A DNA stretch of 64,000 nucleotides, from positions 663,501-727,500 of the forward strand of contig MBPM02000029.1 in the NCBI GenBank assembly GCA_001695595.3, given 5' to 3'. This document shows, piece after piece, positions 1 to 10,694 of the stretch (position 1 is the first letter of the stretch; each line of letters opens with the position of its first letter). Source of the stretch: Plasmopara viticola. Its lineage: Eukaryota > Oomycota > Peronosporomycetes > Peronosporales > Peronosporaceae. A model generated the notes under the pieces. The model saw nothing but the letters and a program-made list of their open reading frames with translations, searched no databases and was not told the origin of the DNA. The position numbers and the translations under genes were made by a program.

Positions 1-141
1 GCCTGTTGTTTACTTTGCGGATGCACTCACGGACCGTGGGAGCAAATCGAAGGAAAAATCGATATGCTCGACTTTGTGGTGTGCAAGCGATAAATATCAC
101 TGATTGAGATAATTTGTGTGCAGCTTTATTACTACGGCCAG
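1..141. other. Unassigned left flank
   Basis: No gene or repeat is recognised here. It ends where repeat part A begins, so it is the left flank of the duplicated region. Confidence 0.4.
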
Positions 142-2711
142 CCGAAAATGATTGACTAATGCTGATCGCGAGAAGGCGGAAGAGCTTCCGTTTAAAGTTT
201 AATAGAACTGCTCTAGTTGTTAATTGGATTTCGTTGTCCTTTTCGAGATTTTATCGGGACGAAGGCATGTCTTGCCCTTAATCTTGCTCTTAATATGGAT
301 GAGTATAGGTATGGCGTGCGATTGTTAGAGTATATTTTTGATAAGCATCCACATAACCCTGTGCGATGAGAATAAAGCGGGTCAATTTAATGTATTCTTG
401 TTGTACATACAGCTTCTTTTAATGGAAGTCTAGGCAGGTATACACCAGAAATGAATATCAAATTGTGATTTTTCCACGAAAGTTGACGTGATGATGCCTT
501 TAAAATCTTCTTTACGACAAAAGTGCCAGGGTCACTGATCTCAAAGAGCTCAATGCTACAGAGTTCTCAACCATTTTAATAGCAAAAGCTATACCAAAGG
601 TGATGCAATTGTGGACATAAAAAGCAAAGGATATAAGTAGATTTCCGTTTTAAGCGTAAATATCTCAAATGAATTCAAAGCAGCATTCGTTGCGTTTTGT
701 TAGTATCCTTACTTTGAGGCATAGTCAGAAGTGGATTTTGAAAACACATTTAAATCTCGCAGGATGGAGATTTGAGGCGCGAGATGAATTGTGTGCTAGG
801 TGAATAGAAGGTAATGGCCGCGCGCCACAAGAGAAACGTGAGATCGTTGATGTCTTCACTGCCGAGAAGGTAAGAATTGACATGTTGAGAGAGCCAAAAC
901 CGCTGCACTTATCACGTACTCTATATTGTAACAACGAACGAAAAGTGGTATATATTGTTTTGCTTTAACAAGCTGATTTAGTAAATGGAACTTTATTTCG
1001 AGAAAAAACATAAGGTTTAATCGCGTGTACGGGCGCCCGTTGTATATGACAAACGTCATGCGATGTTTTGACCGTAAACTGAGATATCTACAGCAGTGCA
1101 GGTTCTTGCGTTATATGTATTACTAAGCTAGATAGTGATTTGTAAAAATATCTTCTCGCTTGAGGTTTTGTTGGTAAAATTCAATTCAATATGCAAATCA
1201 CGCCAATACGTAGTAAAATATTTTTACTACGTCTTCACACAGGTACTGATCTGCAACTTATACTTGCTTTGGGTACAAGCAAAAATCAGAAAACTAAATT
1301 CATTGTTTGAGCAACTAGCATCGGCAGTCTTGCTGCTTCTGGTAGCTTTCGTTTTGAGCTACACCTGAGACGTCCATACTGAAATTCTGTGAGTACGGAC
1401 CAGTATGCCTCAGGAGGGCCAAATAAGTTGGAAGTCCTGCTTGGCTCCGGGAGCATGCAGCACCATGTTGCGCAAGTTCGACGCAGTCTGTTGACGTCTG
1501 TATACGCTCTCCATTTAAAAAAGCACTCTGTTGGAGCAGTCTAGCGCGAGATGATAATTCGTCTGCGCCGATGACAGCAGTGCCTAATACATTTGTCCTA
1601 CTTAAACAAAGCCGTGTACAATGAGCTTGAGTACATTTGAAGGTTTCATAATAACGAAGATAATCTTTTTTTGGTTAAAGAGGTCAAAAATACCATAATG
1701 CTCGCGTTGTCACGGACAAGGCAACGTATTTGTATTTTGTTCGTCTCGATGACTGGTGAAAAATCACGCAAATGGGCACTCCCGTGCGATGTCTCAGCTG
1801 AAATGAAGGTTTTCAAGTATGACGCGTTGCGTACAATTTCCCTACCTTTCAGTCCGACAAGTTAAAAAAACTATGGTTGACTTTATCCAGATGTTACGAG
1901 CTCTACTGGCTAGGACGACCAGCACTTCTATCTCGATTGAGGTGGCAGCCACCGTCTTTATCTACAGACCACGCACGGATGCGGTCAAGATGGATGCATT
2001 TCGTGTTGATACGACCTCGATAAAGGAGTCATGAAGTCTACTATGACTCTCAGGCAGCACGGTATGGAAGGATCGCAGAGCCAAAGCGCATTAGGTGGTC
2101 TGGTCCCTACGAATCTCAGTTACTCTGGTGATGTAGAGATAGACCGGGCAGCTTATGGGCCGTGTCGCTACTTCTTCTGTGATTACATTTGTCATTTGCG
2201 GCTGAGATACCCCTTGCGTAAACTAAAAGAACCGGCAGTTTCCTGTTGGTAAATGGTTGACCTTTGTCGAGCCTGACGAAAAAAAAATGAAAGTTCAAAA
2301 GGCTAAGCCTCAAAAGGCTTTGCGTAACAAGAGTTGTGCGAGCAATCCTGGATATAAGAAAACATGGGCCACGTCCCATCAAGCAAGGATGTAATGCTGT
2401 CAAGAGAAAAGTCGTCATATGCTGGAGCTCTTCGAGCACATCATCATGACATTGTCGCTACTTGCCGAACGGAAAAAATACAGGTCACAGCACCTCGGAT
2501 CTGGGTGTAAACTTTATTAGCTTAGAATGCGTTGGTTTATTGACCAAGACGCGAGGTGAGACGTCGTCCTGAGTATAGAGTAGATGATACGTCAAAAGTC
2601 TGGGCTACCTAAATGTCCGAGATACCCGCTATACTACCAGTGAAGGTTTAGTTAGCTATGATTTCACATCTGCAAGGATTTTGAGTTGCAATTGACGTGG
2701 ACAGTGAGTAT
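142..2711. repeat. Repeat part A, copy 1
   Basis: This stretch is nearly identical to 5198-7779, with scattered substitutions and small indels. Both copies start at the same CCGAAAATGATTGACTAATG and stay alignable to CAGTGAGTAT. I recognise no protein in either strand. The short open frames inside are not protein-like and are shared only because the copies are recent. Copy 1 joins part B directly at 2710-2711. In copy 2 the same point continues into new sequence. Confidence 0.9.
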
Positions 2712-3694
2712 GCGATTGGAGTTAAATGATGCTTTTCCCTTTTTGCCTTTAAATTCAGCTCGCTGATGTTGTTCAACTAATTCAGGATTATCAAGAGCTG
2801 CTTTAGTAATGTCAGTTGGTTTGATAGCAAATAGATGCTGCCCAATATTACCAAGTTAAATTACGTACTCACTTTCAACTCCATATAAGAGACAATTTTA
2901 TCAACTCGACCTGTATGTTTGTTTGGATAGTATTGTTTGAGATGTATTGGTTGAGAGCATTAGCTGTCTAGCGAATAAATTAACAGTATATCCTGAATTA
3001 AGTATTATTTGAGGGATACTCTTTACAATATTTCATCAATACCAGCTCGAGTTTGAGCAAATAGAAAGCAAGGTGTTTCTCTTTACACTTTAAACAAATT
3101 TCTTCTACAATAGTCATTTTCAACCTATCTTCCTAATCATCATGATAAACTTGGAAATCATTTAATTTGTTATTGTAGATAACGAAAGGAATTTTTCTCT
3201 CAGATCGAGAGTGATTTGGGTTGTCAAACCATTCGATTTCAACTGTTGATGTTCGAATATTGTCTAATTCAATATCAGCCCCGGAACTATATTAGTTCTC
3301 TTCTGTGGTTAATAGAGTAATGATATTAATTAGTCTATCTTGTAGATGGCATGTGTTCTAAACGGATCCATTTTCACCTTTTTAAATGCAGCAAAAGTTT
3401 CTTATCGGCTGGAGCTACAATGCTTTTGCGGATATGCTCGAAACGAATCAATTGCATTTCAACTTTACTTGTTGTTTTATTGAGAGCTTTTGGACTAGCT
3501 ATGTCATTGTTTTGCTTAGCCTTACGGAGAGACGTCACAATTGTTTTAAGTTTGCTTTGTTTGATTGTATTGACAGCCTTTTCCATAGTGGAGATTTTTA
3601 TTTTCCAATTAACATCTAGGTTGTGGGTCTTAGCGAACTCATAGAGGTCGCTGCGGGTCTTTTGAGCCTTTTTTAGATTATTCGCGACTGGCAC
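2710..3694 (-). pseudogene. Truncated 5' part of Maverick DNA polymerase B
   Basis: On the minus strand this carries the same N-terminal region as the polymerase gene ending at 23409. A conserved block starts near 3694 and runs to about 3374, followed by decayed, frameshifted sequence. The gene is cut at 2710, where it meets repeat part A, so no polymerase motif (SLYPS or DTDS) is present. The first open codon at 3694 is GTG, and no convincing ATG was found upstream. This is a dead fragment produced by duplication and deletion. Confidence 0.7.
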
Positions 3695-4536
3695 ACTGAA
3701 AATGTTTATTTATACTAAGTAAAACGTAATAACGTAATTCAAAATGACAATGTCTTTGTATTGAGATCGTTTATAGGCAAAAAATGTAACTAGTTAGTAG
3801 TTTGGTTGATCGGTTATTTGCATAGTTGACCAGAGTTGGAGGTACGGGACGATGGCCTTGTAATATGCGTGGAGAGGCACATGTTCTACTCTGATGAGTG
3901 GAGCTCTGCGCTGAGCGTCAATGCATAAGTGTGTCGATACACAACGTTTTAGACCGGTCAAAGCTCATATAGAATGGTGTTTGTAAGCACAAAATACACT
4001 CTTTTTAGTGGCAATTTTAGCATCCAAAGCAATTAACCCCCTCAACTAAGGTCTCAAGATTTCCTCTTTCATTTGTAGTTAATGCCTTCCCCTGCCCGGT
4101 AATGTTTAGATAGGTAAAGCGACGCCAGATATTAGTTTTGAAAAAAAAAACAGACTTAATCTAGAGAAGTTTCTCCGAGATTCCTCTCACAACTTCGTAA
4201 AGCATTCGTGTTTTAAAAAAAAGTGAGCTCTTGAGTGTCGTGGCTTGTTTGCTTAAAAGCTTAAAAGCCAAAGCTGCATGAGATGTTTTGCTGAGTAAAA
4301 TGGTAGCTTTTTGTCCCACAAATGTCGAGCCTCAGAACACATACTACGTAGTGTACCAGATCATCTGTATATCGGTCTGACGATTGTCCGCTGTTGACGT
4401 CAACAAGCAAATTTCTAATAGCTGGAATAGCGTCTGCTAAAGCGCAGCAATAGGCTGCGGATCCCTATCGGACACCATCGTGTCAGGAATGATACGTTTT
4501 AAATGTCGTGCCCATGTTGTTTGTTCTCCAGCAATA

Positions 4537-5158
4537 TTAGTTGAGCAGTGTCAAGTGGACAGGCAGCACGAACACCACTAAGCCCATGTTATTATCAATT
4601 CCAGTCAAGTTAAAGGTAACGTCAGGCTCCAACAAGACGCCAGTACTAACAGGAAGCTGACGAGCACGTAACAATTTTGACACTATGGAAGAATTCAAGG
4701 TCCTCAGATACTTTTTCATAAGTGGGACCGCGACATGCTGTAAGGACCAAAACTCGTTCTCTTGGCCTATATGTCCGCGTATAGATGTATTGGGTGATTA
4801 GACAATTCAGTCTTTTGACTGCACATGCGATCTCCTTAATCGCCGGGAAGTGATAAGCTAATCACCAAATGATCTTAGATCTTCCAGCACGCCTATGTGC
4901 ATGACCCTCCTTCTGCGTGTTGATACTAGACTTGTACACAACTTCCTCTTTTCTTGTCAAATTATCTACATCAGGTGAAGCTCTGTCAACAGGATATAAT
5001 TGCATTTCAAGCAGCGTCGTCTTCATCAAAATAGAGATTGACAAAGCATGTCTCTCAATCACCTCACGTATACTTTCGATACATTTATCTGCTGCAGAAT
5101 ATCTTATAATGCGACTATCTTTGAAAGTTTTTTGTTTCTTGAAATAGTGTTCATACAA
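4537..5158 (-). pseudogene. Unassigned decayed ORF in part B (copy 1)
   Basis: A 98-codon minus-strand frame (5158 to 4862) is followed, after a stop and frame change, by further protein-like sequence in 4860-4720 and a 60-codon frame ending at 4537. The copy at about 24210-24837 shows the same segments with different breaks, so this looks like one decayed gene of perhaps 200 residues. I do not recognise the family. It lies just inside the outer end of part B, upstream of the polymerase and on the same strand, so it may be a terminal gene of the mobile element. Confidence 0.35.
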
Positions 5159-5197
5159 TTTTCAATTGTAAATAACCTTAGTGGAACCCTCTGGGAA

Positions 5198-7779
5198 CCG
5201 AAAATGATTGACTAATGCTGATCGCGAGAAGGCGGAAGAGCTTCCGTTTAAAGTTTAATAGAACCGCTCTAATATTTGATTGGATTTCGTTGTGCTTTTC
5301 GAGATTTCATCGGGACAAAGGCATGTCTTGCCCTTAATCTTGCTCTTAATATGGATGAGTATAGGTATGGCGTGCGATTGTTAGAATATATTTTTGATAA
5401 GCATCCACATTAACCCTGTGTGATGAGAATAAAGCGGGTCAATTTAATGTATTTTTGTCGTGCATATAGCTTCCTTTAATGGAAGTCTAGGCAGGTATAC
5501 ACCAGAAATGAATATCAAATTGTGATTCTTCCACGAAAGTTGACGTGATGATACCTTTAAAAATTTCTTTACGACAAAAGTGCCAGAGTCACTGATCTCA
5601 AAGAGCTCAATGCTACAGAGTTCTCAACCATTTTAATAGCAAAAGCTATATCAAAGGTGATGCAATTGCGGACGGAAAAACTAAAGGATATAAGTAGATT
5701 TCCGTTTTAAGCGTAAATATCTCAAATGAATTCAAAAGCAGCATTCGTTGTGTTTTGTTAGTATCCTTGCTTTGAGGCATAGTCAGAAGTGGATTTTGAA
5801 GACACATTTAAATCTCGCAGGAAGGAGATTTGAGGCGCGAGATGAATTGTGTGCCAGGTGAAGAGAAGGTAATGGCCGCGCGCCACAAGAGAAACGTGAG
5901 ATCGTTGATGTCTTCACTGCCGAAAAGGTAAGAATTGACATGTTGAGAAAGCCAAAACCGCTGCACTTATCACGTACTCTATATTGTAACAACGAACGTA
6001 CAGTGGTATATATTGTTTTGCTTTAACAAGTTGAGTTAGTAAATGGAACTTTATTTCGAGAAAAAACATAAGGTTTAATCGCGTGTACGGGCGCCCGTTG
6101 TATATGACAAACGTCATGCGATGTTTTGACCGTAAACTGAGATATCTACAGCAGTGCAGGTTCTTGCGTTATATGTATTACTAAGCTAGATAGTGATTCT
6201 TTATTTGTAGAAATATCTTCTCGCTTGAGGTTTTGTTGGTAAAATTCAATTCAATATGCAAATCACACCAAGACGTAGTAAAATATTTTTACTACGTCTT
6301 CACACAGGTACTGATCTGCAACTTATACTTGCTTTGGGTACAAGCCAAAATCAGAAAACTAAATTCATTGTTTGAGCAACTAGCATCGGCAGTCTTGCTG
6401 CTTCTGGTAGCTTTCGTTTTGAGCTACACCCGAGACGTCCATACTGAAATTCTGTGAGTACGGACCAGTATGCCTCAGGAGGGCCAAATAAGTTGGAAGT
6501 CCTGCTCGGCTCCGGGAGCATGCAGCACCATGTTGCGCAAGAATTCGACGCAGTCAGTTGACGTCTGTATACGCTCTCCATTTAAAAAAGCACTCTGTTG
6601 GAGCAGTCTAGCGCGAGATGATAATTCGTCTGCGCCGATAACGGCAGTGCCTAATCCATTTGTCCTACTTAAACAAAGCCGTGTACAATGAGCTTGAGTA
6701 CATTTGAAGGTTTCATAATAACGAAGATAATCCTTTTTATGGCTGAAGAGGTCAAGTATACCATAATGCTCGCGTTGTCACGGACAAGGCAATGTATTTG
6801 TATTTTGTTCGTCTCGATGACTGGTGAGAAATCACGCAAATGGGCACTCCCGTGCAAATGTCTCAGCTGAAATGGAGGTTTTCAAGTATGACGCATTGCG
6901 TACAATTTCCCTACCTTTCAGTCCGACAAGTTAAGAAAAATATGGTTGACTTTATCCAGATGTTACGAGCTCTACTGGCTAGGCCGACTAGCACTTCTAT
7001 CTCGATTGAGGTGGCAGCCACCGTCTTTATCTACAGACCACGCACGGATGCGGTCAAGATGGATGCATTCCGTGTTGACACGACCTCGATAAAGGAGTGA
7101 TGTAGTCTACTATGACTCTCAGGCAGCACGGTATGGAAGGATCGCAGAGCCAAAGCGCATTAGGTGGTCCGGTCCCTACGAATCTCAGTTACTCTGGTGA
7201 TGTAGAGATAGACCGGGCAGCTTTTGGGCCGTGTCGCTACTTCTTCTGTGGTTACATTTCGCATTTGCGGCTGAGACACCCCTTGCGTAAACTAAAAGAA
7301 CCGGCAGTCTCCTGTTAGTAAATGGTTGACCTTTGTCGAGCTTGACGAAAAAAAATGAAAGTTCAAAAGGCTAAGCCTCAAAAGGCTTTGCGTAACAAGA
7401 GTTGTGCGAGCAATTTTGGATATAAGTAAACATGGGCCACGTCCCATCAAGCAATGATGTAATGCTGTGATAAGAAAGTCGTCATATGCTGGAGCTCTAC
7501 GAGCACATCATCATGACATTGTCGCTACTTGCCGAACGGAAAAAATACAGGTCACAGCACCTCGGATTTAGGTGTAAACTTTATTAGCTTGAAATGCGTT
7601 GGTTTATATACCAAGACGCGAGGTGAGACGTCGTCCTGAGTATAAAGTCGATGATACGTCAAATAGTCTGGGCTAAGTAAATGTCCGAGATACTCGCTAT
7701 ACTACCAGTGAAGATTTAGTTAGCCATGATTTCACATCTGCAAGGATTTTGAGTTGCAATTGACGTAAACAGTGAGTAT
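5198..7779. repeat. Repeat part A, copy 2
   Basis: Second copy of the sequence at 142-2711, same orientation. It is preceded by seven bases after copy 1 of part B. At 7779 it continues into the region with the GKxKGK pseudogene and the CRN gene, instead of into part B. No gene is recognised. It is the left end of the long copy of the duplicated unit. Confidence 0.9.
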
Positions 7780-8160
7780 ATACATAGAAAGCTGCATCTG
7801 CACCCAAACCTAGCCGTTTTCTATACACACTCGTTAGCCCCACCCTTACATTATTAGAAACAGAAAAGAATATTAAATTTTATTTTGACAAGTCCCATCC
7901 CATGGTATCGATGGGTAGAAAAATACTAGAGCACACAAACCACCCAGAGCCTTCAATCGAACCTATAAGACGCTCTGAGATTATCAGTTGTTTTACTCAA
8001 AGCATCAAGGGTACCCCCTGTAAGAACAATCAGAAAGCGGCAATGAATGCAAATTTGATTTATAAGAAATACATAGGGTACCCCCCTCCTGTTAGACAAA
8101 TCACAAAAATGCACAACGTATATAATCATACACCCTACATAAGTCCAAAATCATGTCTGT
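7780..8160. other. AT-rich spacer, nothing recognised
   Basis: Sequence unique to the long copy of the unit. Open frames here are short. Frame 1, which carries the GKxKGK modules from 8161, is broken by several stops in this stretch, so any 5' part of that gene is badly decayed or absent. Confidence 0.4.
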
Positions 8161-8430
8161 TATTTGAAATTCGGAAAATATAAAGGGAAATCTGTTGATG
8201 AAGTCTATGAGCAAGATGCGCCATACTGTCGATGATTATACAACTAGCAAACAGAAGACTCTGATATCAGACAATTTTTACGAGGTAAGTTCCAAGATGG
8301 AGATGATAGTCACATCATGCGGTGGGGCAAACATAAGAGCAAATCCATTGTCAAGAACGATAAGCAATATTTCAATTGGATGTGTAGGAATTATTTTATC
8401 AAAAACTTGCACAAATTGTCTTCTCTATAG
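8161..8430 (+). pseudogene. Decayed protein with two GKxKGK modules (ExoX C-terminal / DUF3820-like)
   Basis: Frame 1 encodes two copies of a short module. The first (8161-8247) contains KFGKYKGKS, an acidic DEVYEQD stretch and PYCR. The second (8311-8415) contains RWGKHKSKS, then KNDKQYFNW. This fits the GKxKGK..D..Y..W pattern of the exodeoxyribonuclease X-like C-terminal/DUF3820 family, which occurs in phages and large eukaryotic DNA viruses. The modules share one frame and are separated by in-frame TGA (8233) and TAG (8245) stops. The TGA falls where the family usually has Trp (YCRW), so it may be a simple TGG-to-TGA change. It lies beside a decayed viral-type element and may have belonged to it. 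The module call comes from pattern memory, not a search. Confidence 0.5.
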
Positions 8431-8643
8431 CTGGAACCTGTCAGCTGCTTGTCGAGGTTGTATTAATGCGATGGTCTTTGTCTGCAGCTTATCAGATCAT
8501 ACAGGTGATCAGAACCAACGAGCTTTTGGGAATCAATACATTGGTCATCAAGAAGCCGAGGATAGGAGGCAAATCGCTACCATCACAACACTTTCGGCTT
8601 AGACAGGCTATCAGAGAAAAGCTTACTTCTGCAGCACATGGTT

Positions 8644-9051
8644 TCACGGACTCCAGGTTGCGACATACGCAACGTACAACAGCACTTGGGTTGGAGGATC
8701 GGCTGGAGCAAGTCGAAATTTATCACTCGTCTCCTTGTCTGGCACCAGCGCGATATATCTGGCACCATCTGAAAACATCTTCGCATACTTGTCAAGTGCC
8801 ACTGAGTCAATTTTGTGATTGTCGGACTTCGTTATCTGGATCAAGCCAACCAGGTTACGTATATCACCCATGTTCAGCTTGGCAACACTGTCGATGGTCT
8901 CCAAACAACGCGTGCAGGGATACCAATAGTCGACATCCGCAAGTTGCTGCATGATGGCTTCGCATTCCGCTGCATCAGTGCCTTCATAGAGATACGAGTT
9001 GGCTTCGAATTCCAAAGCAGCATATGTATGCTGGTTCTTTTTTCTTCGGTC
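8644..9051 (-). pseudogene. 3' tail of CRN gene beyond the stop (nuclease-like)
   Basis: This is the in-frame continuation of the CRN reading frame after the TAG at 9052-9054, open for 135 codons to a TGA at 8644. It contains a hydrophobic strand followed by QITKSDNH, preceded by a conserved-looking Asp region (ETIDSV). That resembles the Asp..Q-x-T/K arrangement of the restriction-endonuclease-fold domain that ends many Crinklers. If the stop is real, this domain is not made from the main frame. Readthrough or a second transcript cannot be excluded. The nuclease assignment is a family-level inference. Confidence 0.55.
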
Positions 9052-10491
9052 CTACGTCCTCACCTGCAATTCGAGCTTCTGTCCGTCCCTCGCCATCGCA
9101 TGAACGTAATTCTCAAGTGCAATTCCCATCAACCCATCGTCGCCAAGCATGCGACCTTTTGACCACAACCCCTCGTAGTACGATGGCGCCACGACTTTGC
9201 CAAGTTGCCTCAACGCATACTCGGAGGTGATCACACAAAACCACTCCCCACAATCCAAATACTTCATCAACTTGCTTGTCTTGTCGTGCAATCGGATTGT
9301 CGTCATACGTAAGCGATCAACTTGACGCACCGACGCGAGCCCGTACTTAATATTGAGCAATTCTGCAGTATACTTACAGACGACAGCAATTGTTTGGTTG
9401 ATTGCAAGCCTGGTAGCATTCGTTCCCGACAAGAAATCGCGCAAGTTTCCACCCGAAAAGTAGTATCTCTCCTTGATATCGTGTTCGGTCCAACTCATGC
9501 GCGCGCCAATCTTGTTCAGATCCGATTTCGACCAAAAGGGAACGAGACATTGTCTGAGTACGGGAAGGTCGTCGTCCTTCATTGGGTACTGGACAGACGT
9601 GGCAAGCAATCTGAACGATGCTTGCGTTGCAAAGTTGTCGGCAATGTCCTTGTGCATGAGACCGTCCAGACACAATTCAAAATCTTGACCACGCAGTTCA
9701 TCAAGATCACTCAAGCTCGCCTTGTTACTTCGCCAATATTGCTTGCTCTTTCCATCCAGATAAAGCATGGAGAATCCTTCCGTTTTCAGCTTCCTAAACA
9801 AGACAACGCGTTTCTGTTGACGCAACGCCATGAAGAACGCAAACAACACGACCAGCATGCTCTTTCCAACACCAGGTGACCCCACAAACACAATGCTGAG
9901 CCTCTTTTCCATATGGTCAATAAAGATCTTAATGATGTCCTGCGTTTCCTTTCGGACATAGAACCACGCGGGAAAATCCGGCTCGACGTGGCGAATGTCG
10001 AGTGCGATGCCAAGAACTTGCCACCTGTCGATATCCAAGGTGGCTGCAATTAAATTCATTCTCTTCCCCTCGATAATAGTCAATGATCTGGCCTTCTTGC
10101 GTGCACGTTCCTCATCCCATTGCTCCTGGCCAACTTCCGGCACAACAACCAACACGTGGATCTGGTCCGTTGATGGTGAAGGCATATCCTTCAACACCTT
10201 CTGAAGGCCAGACTCTCCCTGCACTTCATTGTCTTCGTTTGTCAGCGCTTCGATCAAAGCAGTCATTTCCCCTTTCTTAAGCTGCTTCACATCCTCGGTG
10301 CTTGATTCGAGCCACGTGTTGTCACCGTTCCTAGCGAGGAACAATTGCAGCTCATCTGCATCACACGTGATCTTGTTCGGTTTCTCCATTTTGATGGCCT
10401 TTTTTAAGTGGCCGACCATCTGACTCGCCTCGATGTCCACAGGAAACATGTTCCCCTTCACACCGACGAGCGCGCACACCAGCGTCATCAT
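9052..10491 (-). CDS. Crinkler (CRN) family effector with P-loop NTPase domain, truncated by in-frame stop
   Basis: CRN proteins are oomycete effectors that enter plant cells and mostly act in the nucleus. The ATG at 10491 (a second ATG follows at once) opens a 479-residue frame. Residues 1-60 form the ubiquitin-like N-terminal domain with LFLAR at about 50-54, a variant of the LFLAK translocation signature. HVLVVVP closes the DWL-type region at about 112-118. A P-loop, GSPGVGKS, at about 204-211 starts an NTPase domain. No signal peptide is obvious, which is common in CRNs. The frame ends at TAG 9052, but the same frame stays open for 135 more codons with nuclease-like sequence, so the full-length ancestor was about 615 residues. 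The gene sits inside virus-like mobile DNA, about 200 bp from the capsid pseudogene and transcribed away from it. Family call is secure; activity of the short form is unknown. Confidence 0.9.
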   Translation of the reverse strand: MMTLVCALVGVKGNMFPVDIEASQMVGHLKKAIKMEKPNKITCDADELQLFLARNGDNTWLESSTEDVKQLKKGEMTALIEALTNEDNEVQGESGLQKVLKDMPSPSTDQIHVLVVVPEVGQEQWDEERARKKARSLTIIEGKRMNLIAATLDIDRWQVLGIALDIRHVEPDFPAWFYVRKETQDIIKIFIDHMEKRLSIVFVGSPGVGKSMLVVLFAFFMALRQQKRVVLFRKLKTEGFSMLYLDGKSKQYWRSNKASLSDLDELRGQDFELCLDGLMHKDIADNFATQASFRLLATSVQYPMKDDDLPVLRQCLVPFWSKSDLNKIGARMSWTEHDIKERYYFSGGNLRDFLSGTNATRLAINQTIAVVCKYTAELLNIKYGLASVRQVDRLRMTTIRLHDKTSKLMKYLDCGEWFCVITSEYALRQLGKVVAPSYYEGLWSKGRMLGDDGLMGIALENYVHAMARDGQKLELQVRT

Positions 10492-10694
10492 ATTTGCAAT
10501 TTTTCTTTCCGCGAGCGAGGGACGTTCTCTCTATGCGTATTTCAGCCAATCAAACGTTGCAACCCAACGTTTTCGTTTTGAATACAAATATATTAATTTA
10601 TATAGACACAAGAAGCACCAAGCTTATTTAATTTTAAAAAGCATTATCTGACGTTTGTATATAGCTAATCATAATATAACAGGCAATAACGTCC
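10492..10694 (-). promoter_or_regulatory. CRN upstream region between CRN and capsid pseudogene
   Basis: This 203-bp AT-rich stretch is the only space for a CRN promoter. On the minus strand it has an AT-rich TATA-like run near 10588-10602 and an ATTGG (inverted CCAAT) near 10545. AACGTTG/CAACGTT form a 7-bp inverted repeat with a 5-nt loop near 10553. These are sequence matches only; no transcription start is shown. Confidence 0.3.

Larger units (their letters stand above)
2710..5190. repeat. Repeat part B, copy 1 (truncated Maverick end)
   Basis: This matches 22430-24863 in the same orientation, from ATGCGATTGG to GTGGAACCCT. In the other copy the sequence runs on leftwards without a break into the rest of a type B DNA polymerase gene. 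Here it stops abruptly against part A, so this copy is the truncated one. Seven bases (5191-5197) separate it from the next copy of part A. Confidence 0.9.

Noticed and set aside
725..2439. Several open frames in repeat part A (and their twins in 5783-7318)
   Set aside because: They look random, overlap each other on both strands and are shared only because the repeat copies are recent. No domain or codon pattern supports them.
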